Shown piece by piece: positions 14,774-28,100 of a stretch of DNA of 64,000 nucleotides. The stretch covers positions 55,939,869-56,003,868 of the forward strand of contig NC_046683.1 of assembly GCF_009870125.1 (NCBI RefSeq), read 5' to 3'. The notes under the pieces are model-generated. The model did not search any database, was not told where the DNA came from, and saw only the letters and a list, made by a program, of their open reading frames with translations. The position numbers were made by a program, and so were the translations under genes. Each line of letters opens with the position of its first letter. Positions within the stretch are counted from its first letter, which is position 1. This DNA is from Drosophila pseudoobscura (Eukaryota; Arthropoda; Insecta; Diptera; Drosophilidae).

Positions 14774-17700
14774 ATGGATAACGAACAGCCCCATCAAGAG
14801 CTGGTTAAGTGCGTACTGGTGGGAGACACAGCAGTGGGTAAGACGCGACTTATCTGTGCACGAGCCTGCAACAAGCATGTTTCGCTCTCGCAGCTGCTTT
14901 CCACGCATGTACCAACCGTGTGGGCGATCGATCAGTATCGCATATACAAAGACGTAAGCTGCAATCGTTCCTACATGTATGCATTCCATATAATTCCTTT
15001 ATTATCTTCAAGGTACTTGAAAGGTCATGGGAGGTGGTCGATGGAGTGAATGTCTCGCTGCGGCTGTGGGACACATTCGGCGATCATGACAAAGACCGAC
15101 GGTTTGCTTACGGACGGTTGGTCAACAATTCTATAGAATGATTGCCTTTTTAGAGCGTATCTAATCTTTGCGCTTCTCTTTGGCAGATCCGATGTGGTGC
15201 TTCTGTGCTTCTCTATCGCGAGCCCCATTTCATTGCGAAACTGCAAGGTTATGTGGTATCCCGAAATACGACGGTTCTGTCCCGATGTGCCCGTGATACT
15301 CGTGGGCTGCAAAAACGATCTGCGTTATATGTACCGCGATGAGAATTATCTGTCGTATTTTGGTGAAAAGGGTACATTTGTGCGGTACGCTATTTTACAC
15401 ACCTCAAGCTCAAGTCCCAACGTTTACCTCTTTCTGCCTCTTTTTGTTTGTTTTAGGGCCGCCCTAAAGAGCGACCTGGTCATGCCGGACGAGGCACGAG
15501 CTGTGGCCAAGGAGCTGGGCGTTGCCTACTACGAGACCAGTGTCTTTACGTACTTTGGCGTGAATGAAGTGTTCGAGAATGCCATCCGTTCGGCGTTGAT
15601 TGCCCGTCGTCAGCAGAGGTTCTGGATGACAAACCTGAAGAAGGTGCAGAAACCGTTGCTGCAGGCACCGTTTCGGCCGCCAAAACCGCCGCCACCAGAG
15701 GTCACCGTGATGGTGGGTCACTACCGGCAGGATATCTACAACATGTTCCTGTCGCAAGCCTACACAGACCTCATCCTGGTGGGGGCAGGGGGAACCAAGT
15801 TTGCCGTGCATAGATTTATGCTGTCTGCCGCATCTAGTACATTCCAGCGTCTCCTGAGCACAGAGCTAAGCGACATGGGAGGTCGCAGTAGCAGCGAGTC
15901 CAGTATGGTCAGCTCAACGTTCGGAGAGGCGACCATTGCGGACTTTAACGACGACACTGAATCTCTTATCCGCTACGAATCCCGAACACAGCGGTATGTG
16001 ATGACAGTTGTCTTTGAATCTGGAACCTGCGCTAACACCCTTTATTTTTGTATGGTCACAGGATGTGGGAACATTTAAAGCGACGCTCTAGCTATCAGGC
16101 CCTGCCTCTAGAGTCAAAGCATTCCAACGATCTGTACAGAGAGCTACATCATCCCGTTCTACAGAGCATACGGCTAATGCAGGTGGAGAACCAGCGTGGC
16201 GTGAACGGACTGCAAACAATTGTGACGCTCAGCAAGCTCATCTCGCCCCAGGCCCTGCACCAATGCCTCAGGTTTATTTATACGGGCACCATTGACAAAA
16301 GCTGCAACAATCTGCAGGTAAAGAAAGCCAACCATTCTGCCTCCATGGTGACATTTTCAATCGATTGTGCTTACTGACAGGAAATCAGAGATGCCGCCGA
16401 TTTGTTAGAACTTCCGCAATTGACGCAGCTTCTGTCCAAGCCACAAACTGTTATGGACAGCTCCTCCAGTGATGAACCAAATCCGCACATTTGTCTTGTA
16501 AGCTATGCCTTCTGATTATGTCTATTCCGATTTAACTCGCTCTTTCCTTACTATTTCAGCGCATCAAAGAAAGTCTGGAGCGTCATTGCATTGGGGACGG
16601 CTGCTTCAGCGATGTCACCTTCGAGTTGGATGACGGTTTAATGAAGGTGAGAGGATATATATTTGGAGAAGAGGCAGCCACGTCCTTGCTCCGAGATTTA
16701 TTTATTGTTCGACAACTGCTGTCTACCAGACGCACAACCGAAATATGACTTTTTTTTTTATTATTTTTAAACGGCAAGGGTCGCGACTCTATGTTTGTAC
16801 CCGATCCTCAGTTAGTATATGTACATGTCAGCTTTTTTATATCTGCCTCTTTTTTCTCTATACTCACAACAACACCAGCTGTTTTATCTCGCTCCCCTCC
16901 GCCAGAGCGCGCACACTGCATGAGGAAGAGTGTGACAGACAGAAAAAAGGGGGGGAGAGAGAGAGAGAGAAAATTAGTAAGCGCGTGAAAGGCGTACCGT
17001 TGCCACTGCACTTTCATTTGTTCCTTTTGTCTATAAAAATGATCCAATCTTATCCAGATTCGGCAATCTGGTGGATATGATCATTCTCTATGATTCTGCA
17101 AGGAAGGGGGCGGGACAAACATTTTGAAACAAACTTGATTCAGTGTGATATCACAGAGGTCCGTACACCAAATTTGGTTACTCTAGAACTCTAAGAACTA
17201 GGCGTCAAACAAGACGGACAGACCGACAAAGCTCTATCGACTCGGCTATCGATGCTTAGAGGAATATATGTACCTGTCTGTACTTTATGGTTTTGGAAAC
17301 GCATCCTTCTGGGTGTTACACAGCCATTTGCACCACAAATCGAATATACCCCCATACTCTATAAGTATCGTGTATAAAAACCCTGCCCACGTCTACTTAA
17401 AATATTTTTCTTCGGTAAATTTTGTAATTCTTACAGGCACACCGGGCTGTACTGGTGGGACGGTGCGACGTGATGCGCGCCATGCTGCTAGGCGACTTTC
17501 GCGAAGCCCATTCCAATGTGGTAAGAGTCTTAGATGAGGATGCAGTAGTAGGATTTGCTATTATGTGTGTGTGTGTTTATTAACAATCTCAAGTTTCTTT
17601 GTGTGTTAGATCGTATTCCCTGGCGTTACAATCTACACATTCCATAAGCTACTGTGCTATCTGTACACTGACCAGATTCCACCTATTTCGGCCGTCAAAT

Positions 17701-18679
17701 GTCTCAATCTGCTAGAGCTAGCCAATCGATTATGCCTGCCGCGTCTGCTCAATCTAGTTGAGTGCCGAGTCATCGAGGATCTCACACTAATTTCACAGAA
17801 CGAAACCAATGAAACAGTGGATCATTGCTTAAAGTTGCTGGAGCCAGTAAAGGTTAGTAATTGGCCATTGTGAAGTATTTGCATTACTAATTGTGTTTTC
17901 CTGCGCAGCTGCACAACGCACATCAGTTGGCCGAATGGTGCATGTCGTATCTGTGCGTCAATTACAACATTATTTGTAAGTTCTCACTCAAGGGCCTGAA
18001 GGCGCTGCACCAGGATAATCAAGAATATTTGCGGGAACATCGCTGGCCACCCGTGTGGTATCTGAAGGACTACGACTACTATCAGCGCTGTTTAAACGAG
18101 CTGAACAAGGAAGTAAAGCTAAAGAGCTCGCGTCGAGACTCGCCCAGCGATGACGAGGGCTGTTTGTGCTTTACAGGAGGTAAGTGGTCACACACTCTTC
18201 ATTCTATCTCTCCCACATCCCACATCCCAACATGGTGTACCCAGACACCTCCAAAAGTTCAGGCGAGTTAAGGCTTCAATCGAACTAGTTTTCACACACA
18301 ATTTTTAATGTTTTTAACATATGTACTTAAAATTACTTTTGTGTTGGAAAAAGTCGCCGACGGCGGTTTTTACTTATGTACATATATAAATTCATCGGTT
18401 CTCTGAGGCCTAGTTACGATTTTCCGTTTGTTATAATTTCCTTGCTCTCTCATGTAAAAACTCAAATCCATCTTCGCGATAATTAATGTGCAAAATTGGG
18501 AAAAAGTGTTCTCTTGCTGGCTGCTAGGTAAATCGAAGCGAGGTACGGGCGGAGACAACAGCGGGACCACAGCGGGGCAAACGGGCAACAACAGCACATC
18601 CGATAATCAAATCTTCAATAGCACGGCCAACTCGATAAACCATATTGATCTTGAGGCTGACATGGATCTGAATCTCTGA
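14774..18679 (+). CDS. RhoBTB: RhoBTB atypical Rho GTPase with tandem BTB domains
   Basis: Adaptor for Cullin-3 ubiquitin ligases. Eleven coding exons: 14774-14953, 15013-15116, 15187-15384, 15457-15993, 16062-16317, 16381-16497, 16560-16646, 17437-17520, 17610-17852, 17909-18179 and 18528-18679; 742 residues. The N-terminal GTPase domain has the P-loop GDTAVGKT and the G4-like GCKNDLR. DTAGQ is replaced by [11 protein letters not shown], the usual RhoBTB departure from active Rho proteins. A Pro-rich linker (PPKPPPPEV) leads to a first BTB ([20 protein letters not shown]) interrupted by a Ser-rich insert, and then a second BTB ([32 protein letters not shown]). The end is low complexity (Thr/Asn/Gly) and finishes DMDLNL before TGA. 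The exon at 14708 begins in 5' UTR. A possible readthrough extension follows. Confidence 0.96.
17085..17395 (-). mobile_element. INE-1/DINE-1-like (Helitron-derived) fragment
   Basis: Lies inside the RhoBTB intron 16647-17436. On the minus strand it carries the familiar INE-1 core: an equivalent of ATAGCCGAGTCGAT, then GTCGGTCTGTCC and a tract with AGAGTTCTAGAGTAACC, with the GGGTTTTTATACACGATAC end. Recognised from memory of the family. Orientation is given relative to the usual consensus. Confidence 0.7.
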
Positions 18680-18843
18680 CACCCGGCCCTAGGGCAAGGA
18701 AGGTTCGTAAAACATAATGAAAGAATCATAATTCACCTAATAGTTTTTGTTTATTTGCAGATCACTGCGTTTTATTGTCATCCTGCCGGTACTGATCTGC
18801 TTTATCTGTACGATTTTAAGTATTTTGATACTTTTCCAAATCC
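18677..18843 (+). other. RhoBTB: Candidate UGA readthrough extension of RhoBTB ending in a membrane-anchor-like segment
   Basis: After the TGA at 18677 the same frame stays open: HPALGQG, then AG|gttcgt at 18702, an intron to TTATTTGCAG (18760), and A completing the codon. The frame then reads SLRFIVILPVLICFICTI, LSILILFQIHT and TAA at 18841-18843. The extension would add about 38 residues including one roughly 22-residue hydrophobic helix at the extreme C-terminus, preceded by Arg. The junction phase is exact. The stop context is TGA followed by C. It could equally be a spliced 3' UTR whose frame is open by chance. Confidence 0.4.
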
Positions 18844-19320
18844 ACACATAACAAACCCTATGGGACTGGACTGGGAGTGGCGTGTCTGCAATACATAGGA
18901 GCGCAAATTTGCCTTAGTGATTATTAGATTTATACATATATAAGTACATATATGTATATATAATATATAAAGGCCGAACCTGAACAAAGAAGCATTTCGA
19001 AAAGTGCTTCGGATTTCTTATATTTATACGCCTATACATATATGTATATATTATGCAAAGCATGGTACGAGTACTGGAGTATTGGAGCGGCACATGCACC
19101 TCGGGCGATGCGAAGCATTTCGCTGTATTGCCTTACAATATATTGGATGTACACTTTTCTCGTTCTGTATATGATACTATAATGGATAGGAAAACAAAGC
19201 ATGTATGTCTCGTGTATTTTCGAATTCCTACTTATGGAAACATTTGTCTAGCCATAGCCATAAGCCATAGTTTATTATAAGGACGCATTTTGTACAGAAT
19301 GAAAATAGAATAAAGCAAAC
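18844..19320 (+). other. RhoBTB: RhoBTB 3' UTR
   Basis: AT-rich transcribed tail with repeated TACATATATGTATATA runs. AATAAA at 19309-19314 is the likely polyadenylation signal. On the other strand ATTAAA (about 19352-19347) would serve Chmp7, so the convergent transcripts end within a few tens of bases of each other. Confidence 0.55.
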
Positions 19321-19443
19321 TATAAACGTACTTTTCGTGCGGAATCTCTTTAATGCACAAATCAAACACCAAAGTGATTTTTGGCATAGCTTAAATAAAA
19401 ATTATACAAAAAAACACTAATACAAAGTTTTAACTATGCGCTG

Positions 19444-20965
19444 CTAACACTCTTGCAGTGGTTTAACGGTTCTGGTACTTGGTAGAGAGACGCTAGCCTC
19501 CTCAACTTCAAGGTTTGCCAACATTTCAATCATCTCTTGATCACTAATTACGACCTCCAGTCTCTCGTTGTTGTTGATAACGGCTGCATTCGATACTGAA
19601 TTAGTTTCCCCACACAGAGCGCGCAGTTCATTTTCGAGCTGATCATCTTCCTGGGTGGAGGCTGTATCTAATACGCCATTGGACAGGACATCTTGGACCT
19701 CTCTGTGCTGTTCCAGAGTTTCTTGCACATCGGCCAGAACTTCATCGACATTGTCGTACTTGAGGCCAGAGTTGGAGAGAATTTTTTGCAATGTGCTGGA
19801 GCCAATTTTATATGCATCGCGAACTACGCCACTGTTTTGGGCCTCTTCCACGCTAGAAAGGAGCAATTCAATGTTGTATAGTGCAAGGCTGCGTCGCTCT
19901 GAAAATCACAATCGAAAGAGTTAAAGAACTGTAGCCAAGGCTAAGAGGGATCATTTACACTACCGTGATTCTTTTCAACCAGATGCCTTTTGCGAAGGTA
20001 TGTCTTGGCCATTTGCCGCTTATTCTCCTTTATGTACTGACGCGCCTTCTCGTCGTTTGCCTTGATTTCCTCCTCTAGGTTCTGCAGCTGCTTAAGTAGA
20101 TCTGCTTGTGTGATCTGTAGACGGTGAACGCCAAGATCTAATTCATTAATGCTAAGATCGTCTGTTTCCTTGACTACATTGAATAAAGTTAGGGATCAGT
20201 ATTGGCTCTCCGTTATAGTCAGTGTCTCAGCACTTACATGGTATTTTTATTAAATGAATGCAACGCGCTTGCTTTTCGGTTTTGAACTCCAACCCAACCA
20301 GATGACGGGCATGCAGGGTGATCAGGCAAGCAAAGATGTCCTTCTCCGAATGGATGCGAATGTGATGGACGTCGCAAAGGGACTTGAACGCATCAAAATG
20401 GAACAGTTTTCCTCGGTTCTCGGGCAATATCTTCTTAACCATAAGGCCGCAAATGTCCTGGGTGCGAATGAGTCAACGATTGTAAGCAGTTAAAGTTACT
20501 GTGTGTTCTCCTTACATTTAAAACTTCCAGATGTATCCATTCCACTAGTTTCGTCGCCTCCACATCCTCGCCCACAACGCTGTGCTTTAACTTGAGCCAG
20601 CTCCAGGATAAAGGACGTTTTACCAGGCTGTTTATCAGCCATCCGGTCCAGCTATTTTCTAGATCATGATCGGTGCGCGGTCGGATCTGATTCTGCTGGT
20701 ACATCTCCGATAAAACTGTATCCAGACAGGCAGGCAGTTGGTCGCCTCTCATGAGTTTTAGTTGCAGATCCCGCAAACTAAACGTGATTTGGCCCCAAAA
20801 CTTGAGGTATTGCGTTACAAGATCTTTCCAGAATTTCATCTTTGTCTCATAATCTTCAATGTTTAAATGACGCGGGCGAAACGTTGCGAAATGAATTTGC
20901 ATAATTTCTACGTCTTCCCAGCAAGCAGGGAAACTAAATTTTAATTTTTCCGTATCACGAGCCAT
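19444..20965 (-). CDS. Chmp7: CHMP7 homologue, ESCRT-III/ESCRT-II hybrid subunit
   Basis: CHMP7 recruits ESCRT-III to the nuclear envelope for resealing. Four exons: 20965-20516, 20457-20238, 20173-19964 and 19898-19444; 444 residues, matching the roughly 450 of vertebrate CHMP7. The N-terminal half resembles winged-helix ESCRT-II domains (LVTQYLKFWGQITFSLRDLQ, FHFDAFKSLCDVHHIRI). The C-terminal half is an SNF7 domain: ITQADLLKQLQNLEEEIKAN, ARQYIKENKRQMAKTYLRKR (the basic helix 1-2 hairpin) and a long acidic tail with LEVEEASVSLPSTR. Tail to tail with RhoBTB. Confidence 0.93.
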
Positions 20966-22100
20966 TGCGCTCAGTTTTTAAATCCACTTTCCAGATTAAA
21001 TAAATTAAATGCCTGATTTTTTGTTGTTGTGTTCCGTGTCTTGACAGTTTTACCAGCTGTTTTGCAGTGTTGGAAAGTTTAAAAAGAAGAATTTAAATAA
21101 ATAAAATAACAACACATACTCAAACACACAAACCCATTACAGCAACTTCAAAATGAGTTTCAGAACTAACCTTACAGTATATAATGTATGTACACATTTA
21201 CATATACAATACATTTTACATAATTAAATATTTTGAAATGGCAACAAGATGTTGAGCCGTTATGGACTATTTTGGTATCTATTAAACACCTAACAGCACT
21301 GGTACCATCACTTACTCTTCGGTATACTTTGGCGTGAAAATTGAGATGAAGGTATATTTATTATCACTATAAAACAGTGTATTTTCTTGCTTATTTTGAA
21401 CGGGAACAAGAAATGCTTTCCCAAATGCCAAGGAAAATTACACTGATGATGAATATAATGATTAGTATCATCTATTTTATAATATTAAGACTATTTTACA
21501 TAAAGAAAAATATTGTATTTTACAGTTTCAAGGCTAAGCAAGAAAGGAAAGAATATTGTAACTTTTTTAATACAACAACATTTTTTATCGGTATATTTTG
21601 AAAATGAGACGGTATATTTCGGTATATATCTGAGGCTCAGTCACACTGCTACAACAGCTGATCTGATCCCTGAAAATTAATAAATAAATTCTCGTAAATG
21701 TTTTGAAGCTTTTATTGTGAGATAGTGGCATAAACAAACAATAATGCTGTCGGTTCAATAGAGCAGCACTTATATCATCTTTCCGAACGCTTTGGAAAAC
21801 AATAATACATCATATTTTGCACAAGGATTCGAGGGCATCAATTCCAGCTCCAACCGTGCCACATACATACACATACATACATACATATGTAGAACTGCAC
21901 GGTCCCAGCCAGCGCCGCTTAGCACATCATTTGACGTCCTAAGTTTGCTTTTACCACAAGCCCGATCCCCGATAAAGTCATCGGCCCTATCTGCAATTAC
22001 TGCAAACCTTTGCGAAAATTGTAAGCATTTGTGTCCGACCCGTTGGCTTTCTATTCTATTGTTCGGTGGCAGAGTGGCCAATTGAATATTGAATATCAGC
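20966..22100. other. Divergent intergenic region between Chmp7 and fumble
   Basis: AT-rich spacer holding the promoters of both genes. CAGCTG E-box-type sites lie near 21053 and 21654. The composite at 21589-21648 is listed separately. I see no gene; the open frame at 21377-21601 is AT-driven. Confidence 0.5.
21589..21648 (+). promoter_or_regulatory. Composite GGTATATTTT element plus Motif-1-like site upstream of fumble
   Basis: CGGTATATTTTGAAAATGAG, then ACGGTATATTTCGGTATAT, then CTGAGGCTCAGTCACACTG. The last part matches the Drosophila core-promoter Motif 1 (YGGTCACACTR) closely. It lies about 450 bases before the first fumble coding exon. Confidence 0.6.
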
Positions 22101-22146
22101 ATGATAGAAGATGATCCGATATCCCTAAGCTACCATTTGGCGAAAG
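22101..22146 (+). CDS. fbl: fumble alternative first coding exon 1 (short)
   Basis: Encodes [15 protein letters not shown] and one extra base, then a GTAAGA donor. Spliced to 25599 it yields ...[12 protein letters not shown]. It lies downstream of the composite Motif-1-like element and gives a short N-terminus without the Ser-rich extension. Confidence 0.75.
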
Positions 22147-25100
22147 GTAAGATTTTTCTACACAAACTGTCTTGTTTCATGTTCTGCATGTTTTAAACTA
22201 TGTAGATATGTATGGGATGGCATTATCGCAAGTGATCTATGTACTTGGTGTGTGGCAGCATGCGAAGGTCAGATCTATGATAATTATATGTATGTGTGGT
22301 TATAGTGACTGATTTAGAGACTATGAACATATGAACTGTCCCATGGACTTTCATCACTCTGCGAATGCTCTTTTGCACCGCCCCAGTTCCTCTTATCATG
22401 ATGTGGTCGCTGTGAAAAGAGTGTCTGAGGCGTGACCATGAATGGATGAAGAAGACATGCATCTAGCATCGGAGAGATGAACGACTTTGGATTCTCTTCT
22501 CGTACACGCACACCAAAATGCTAAGCTCGATTACGTCCCTTCCCGTCTCCTCGCGAGGGTTCATACTAGGTCGTTGTTGCTTTGGATTTGTTTTAAATGT
22601 ATTTTCGTAATGTTTAAGTTCATTTCGACTCGACGATGTCTCCGCTCATTAATACGGTTATACGTATATGTATGTCTATATGAACATATGCATATATGTA
22701 TGTACATATGTACGTATATGTATGTACAAGACGAGCTTATACATATGCGAAAGCAATGGTGACGTCGACACAAGCGCTGGCCTGCCTGGCGCTGATTTAC
22801 TTTCGGCGTTGCCGTTGCCGCTGTTTTCGTCGGTGGTGTTCGGCTCGTACGAAGTGACAATAAAATTTCATTCAAACGCGTTTCATGCCTGTTTTCGAAC
22901 GGTCTACGGATCGGATCGCGCGATCGCACGTCGTTGGCTGTGCTGTTCGTCTTCTCAAAGCAAAAACCCAAATAAAGACGAGTCTCGAGTCGAGTCTCTC
23001 CACAAAGCCATAGGAAATTTAAATGAAATTTTGTTTAAATCTGAAGCTACATTACGTTCGTTGTAAATAAGCGGCAATTGTTTGCTTTAAGCAAAGCCTG
23101 TGATATAGTTGTGTGTACTACTTTTTTTTTAGAGAAAATCAGCCAAAATGAAAGTTCCGACGCGCGACTCAAAATATTCATTCAATTTGAAAATATTCAA
23201 ATTGCATAACGATAAGAAATCCACAAGCGCCTCGCTGGCACCCACCGCCTCACCTCCACCTAGTAGTACCTCACCTGTGATCTCAACAAAACGAAACTCT
23301 TGGCGCACTGCATGGCGTGAGGCTATGGGAAGCGGCTCCAAGGACTCCTCCAGTTCGACGAATGAGCCGTCGACGAAGGAGAGGGATGCGAGCTCTCCTT
23401 CATTTTTTGAACAACAACAACAACATCAAAACAAGCGTCAAAGTTCCTCCGATTACATGTTGTCTACTGCCCCCAGCCATAGCCCCAGCCCAAGCCCTGC
23501 CGCTTCGCCTGTAGATGAGCTGATGTGTAAGTTTCCACTAGGAATAATACAAGGAAATTCCGTCAGACTTATACAGACAGAGAGATTTAATATGTCTCTG
23601 TCTGATCGAGATACTGAATAATCACCAAACATATGTACTTATGTAGTATGTGTCTTTGCTGCGGAATAATTGTACGAACATTTGATTGATAGATTCTGTA
23701 GACAGTTTAAGTGGGAGATTCCAAACCCAATAATAGGGTGGATAATGAATGGAATAGAAGTAATTTGGAAACTTTGGCTAAACTTCAATCTCACTTCTCT
23801 ACGCGAACCAACTTCTGTATAAAATATATGTACTTATGTATGTTCTATATAGTAGACTGGAAAAGATATAGTTTTAATACATTCAATCGCTTGTACTATA
23901 ATCGAAACGTACTGATCGAGGCACGACCTTAGCGCTATGGTAGTCAAGTAAAGCAGTCGTCTCGTACTGGCGCGTACATAATATCACTGTCTCATTGAGT
24001 GGTCAAATACTTGGTACTCGTACTTGGTCATTTTAGACATTTATTCAACCTGCGATAACCGACGCGAGCAAAGTGCAGATAAGAAACGGTGTATTTACTC
24101 GCCGACACGCCCTTTCGGGGGCGCACATGTTTTGATTCGATTCGATTCGATTTACCCAATTGTTGCCAATATTCAATAGCTTTTGACGGCTAATATATAA
24201 TCCGTCAGTCTCAGTCGGCAGTTGGAAGCCATCGACGCGTTGTGCCTTCGGTTGTGTGAGAGTAAAATGTTTCCGGTTTATGGTCGCCCGCTCTAATCGC
24301 TCTACCTATACGATTACATACCTTACGATATCTGTACATAAAGTGTAGAAAAAGTTATAATCAACTGCACATTCATACATATGTACATATATGTACCTCA
24401 AATACGCACTTGGCTGTGTGTGCATATGGGATTGGGTGGAACCGAATAAACGTAAACGGAAAGCGTGTTAGATTACAAGTTCCGTGTTATGTGCAGCGCG
24501 TTCTACGCCTCTCACTCGCGTACCTCAACTGCGGAATAATTTATTTGCTGCTATTTGCATACACTCGCATTCCGTTCATAATAACAATACGGCGAGTTAC
24601 ATCATGCCGGAGGCGCTACATTTTACATCGATCTTTGATCTTATCATCCAAAGCGGTGCGTGCAACTCAAAGATACACCCATACAGACATCGACATACAT
24701 CATGCATGGGTGTGCATTTATATGCTTGTGTGTGACATAGTTTCTCGGCCACTTCGATCTTGACACAATGAACATGAACCGAAACGCTTTCAAACATTCA
24801 TTCGGCCAGCAGTTTGAAGTTCGATTTCTTTTCTTTTTTGCTCTTGTAATGTTTTGGAAACTAGTTGCTTGGCTTTGCGGCGCAAACTTGGCCCGAGACT
24901 TGACTTTGGTTCAATATTACAAGCATTATTCAGTCTAGTCCATTCTACACAAATTGGGTGCTGCAAAACGAAGTGCTAAAAGTGCGCCCAACACCAGCGG
25001 TGTGCAACAATAAAAACAAAAAATTCTCGCACAAGACATGCAATTTGTTGTGATTTGCGGTATTCCCTTGTGCGTCCCGAGCGTCAAGCATCAATGTTAT

Positions 25101-28100
25101 GTATCATGCAGGAGCTATAGCTATAAATATGTGTATACATATATGTTTTGTTATATATTATATTGTATATATTTTTTAGTGTTGAAATTTTTCTTTTTCG
25201 AGGTTATTGGAATGATTGCAACCCTAGAAAAATACATATCAAAAATTTGACAGTTAAAATTTAATCAACTTCGAATATCAGCAATGATAATCGTGTAAAG
25301 TGTAGGGTGGCACAGTTCCCGTTAATATACATATAGATAAAACATATAGTGAACAAACAGTGGCAACTGGAATGGGATTTCCTTTTGAGACATATGGAGG
25401 TGCTACAACGCAGCGGTATCCTCTGTCAAGTTCATAGAGGGGCAGTTGGGAGACGAAAACTCCTGATAGGTAAACGCACAGCACATCACAGATTTCTCAG
25501 ATTGATAGGGCGGACGTAGCTGAAGGTCGACTGAAGTGTTTCCCAATATAAAATGCCATCATCTCTAAATATTGACTTGCTTCTCTCCGTTTTTTCAGCA
25601 ATGCCATGGTTTGGCATGGACATTGGCGGCACCCTCACAAAATTGGTGTACTTCGAACCCAAGGATATAACGCCAGACGAACAGGATCGCGAGGCGGGCA
25701 TTTTACGGAATATACGACGTTATCTAACCAAAAACTCTGCATATGGCAAAACCGGACACCGCGATACGCACTTACAGGTAAGGTGATCCCCCTCCGCTCA
25801 CACGAGCAGAGAGGCAGAGAGAGGCAGAGTTTGATCAATGATTCAAGGGCACTCATATACCATACTATTATCACCTTTAGAGCCAAGCACTTTTGGTTGA
25901 TGACATTCGTTGCATTTCATCATGAATACTGGATGGCATGGGTGTGGTGTGCCTTTTGTAACAAAATGTGGAAGAAGCACTTTTGAGGGCCATTATTCCA
26001 TCATCATCGTCATTATCATCTAAAATATGATCAAGAGGCGATATTTGCGCGTCTAGAGTCAACAAGGCACCTTGTGCAGGTCGGAATGGGTCGCCGTCTG
26101 ATGATTTCATATGCACGCTGGTCTCTCTGTGTGTCTAAGATTTCCGTTTGCACATCACCGCACTGGAGTGCTTAGTTTAGGGCTGTGCGTCGTTTCACAA
26201 ACATTCGTGTGAATCCTCTATAGCTGATGATGGAGATTTAAGCTCAAAAGAGCAACACTTCTACCGTATTTCAACTGCATGTCAAATCAGAGATGCGCAC
26301 GCTCGCTGGCTGGCTGGCTGCCTGTCGGGCTGGCACATGGAAATACAAACTACTACCCAATAGGGCAGTGCCAAAAGGTACATTGAATAAATAGCGAAAC
26401 TACGGATACATACATATAAATGTTTACGTACTCGCACTGTAGGAAGGGAAGGCTTTGACGACAAAAGCTTACATGGCGCGATCGTTGACTTTTGCACTTG
26501 TGGCTGTTGTTTTTTTAATGGGGCGCGTCGAGTCGTCAGTCTATTGGCATATTTATGAAGCTTAGTGCACTCGTGTTCCTGGCCAAAAAAACTGGCCTCT
26601 AATATATACGAAGTAGTACTTGGAATGTTCCATTTCAAAGCATCTTGCACAACGCACTGTGACGCACAAGGCAATGTAAAAAGAACAAATACTCGAAGTA
26701 CAACGATTCTTTGAATTATAAATAACTTCTTATATATGATTAACTCTTTCTTTAATCATATCTCTTGCAGATGGACAATGTGGAGATACGTAAAAGACGA
26801 GGGTCCCTGCATTTCATTAGGTTTCAGACCACTGATATGGGCAACTTTCTGTCCCTGGCCAAGCAAAAAGGCATGGCCGAACTGGTGACCACTGTGTGCG
26901 CCACGGGGGGAGGAGCTTTCAAATTCGAGAAGGATTTTCGCGATCAGGTCAACATGAAGCTGGCCAAATTCGACGAGCTCGATACGCTAATCAAGGGTAT
27001 ACTCTTTGCCGATCTCCACAATCGCACCGAATGCTACTACTATGAAAACGCACGAGACATCATGTAAGTAAAGGCCACACCACATCAGACACATCCATAT
27101 TATACTATTTATGTATGTAGTTTCGATGATTCTCTTTCTTGCAGCAAAAGCGAGAAGCGTGCATTCAATTTTTCGCAACCATTTCCATTCATATTGGTGA
27201 ATGTTGGCTCCGGTGTGTCCATTCTGGCTGTCTACGGACCCGACAACTACAAGCGTATCTCAGGCACAAGGTTGGTACATTTCATAATAGAGCAAAAGGA
27301 TCCTCCTCCCTAATTCCTTGGCTTCGCTTTTCTTTTTGTTTAGCTTGGGCGGCGGTACATTCCTCGGACTATGCTGTTTGCTGACCGGCTGCACAACCTT
27401 TGAGGAAGCTATACAGCTAGCTACCAAGGGCGACAACAGGAAGGTGGACAAGTTGGTAAAGGACATTTATGGCGGCGATTATAATCGCTTTGGTCTGCCC
27501 GGAGATTTGGTGGCATCCAGGTAACACACGATAAAAGCCGGGCTTCCCTTTAAAGCCAGTTTTTGTACATATTCCGATCCGTTTGTTTTCAGCTTTGGCC
27601 AAATGCACATCGATGACAAGCGGGTTTCAGTGTCCCGTGAAGACCTGGCCAATGCCACACTAGTCACTATAACCAACAATATTGGCTCCATAGCACGGAT
27701 GTGTGCACTGAATGAGAAGATTGACAGGGTAGAATATTAACACAAGATCGGTTGGAATCGCAGACTAACTTGATAAATCTTTTAGGTGGTCTTTGTGGGA
27801 AACTTTCTCCGTGTAAACCCCATATCCATGAAGCTGCTGGCGTACGCTATGGAGTTCTGGTCGAATGGCACAATGAAGGGACTCTTCCTGGAGCATGAGG
27901 GATATTTTGGTGCCCTGGGATGTCTACTGCAATTTAATGGCGAGCTAGCAGCTGCTCTGAATGAAGGCCTTGACCATCCGCAGTGCGCTGAGCACTTAGT
28001 CACGGATGCGAGTGCGTGTGCGGCAGAACCGCCGATCCCTTCCACAGCTGATAAGCCTTCAGAGAAATCACCGCCGCTCTCGCCAGCAAGCAAACACTCT

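Noticed and set aside
21377-21601. 74-codon plus-strand ORF upstream of fumble
   Set aside because: Extremely AT-rich, Ile/Met/Lys-dominated, no splice context, and it overlaps the GGTATATTTT promoter element; most likely chance.
22668-23066. 132-codon ORF in the fumble 5' region
   Set aside because: It starts in TATGTATATG simple repeat and runs through GC-rich 5' UTR; the real coding exon starts at 23148 in another frame.
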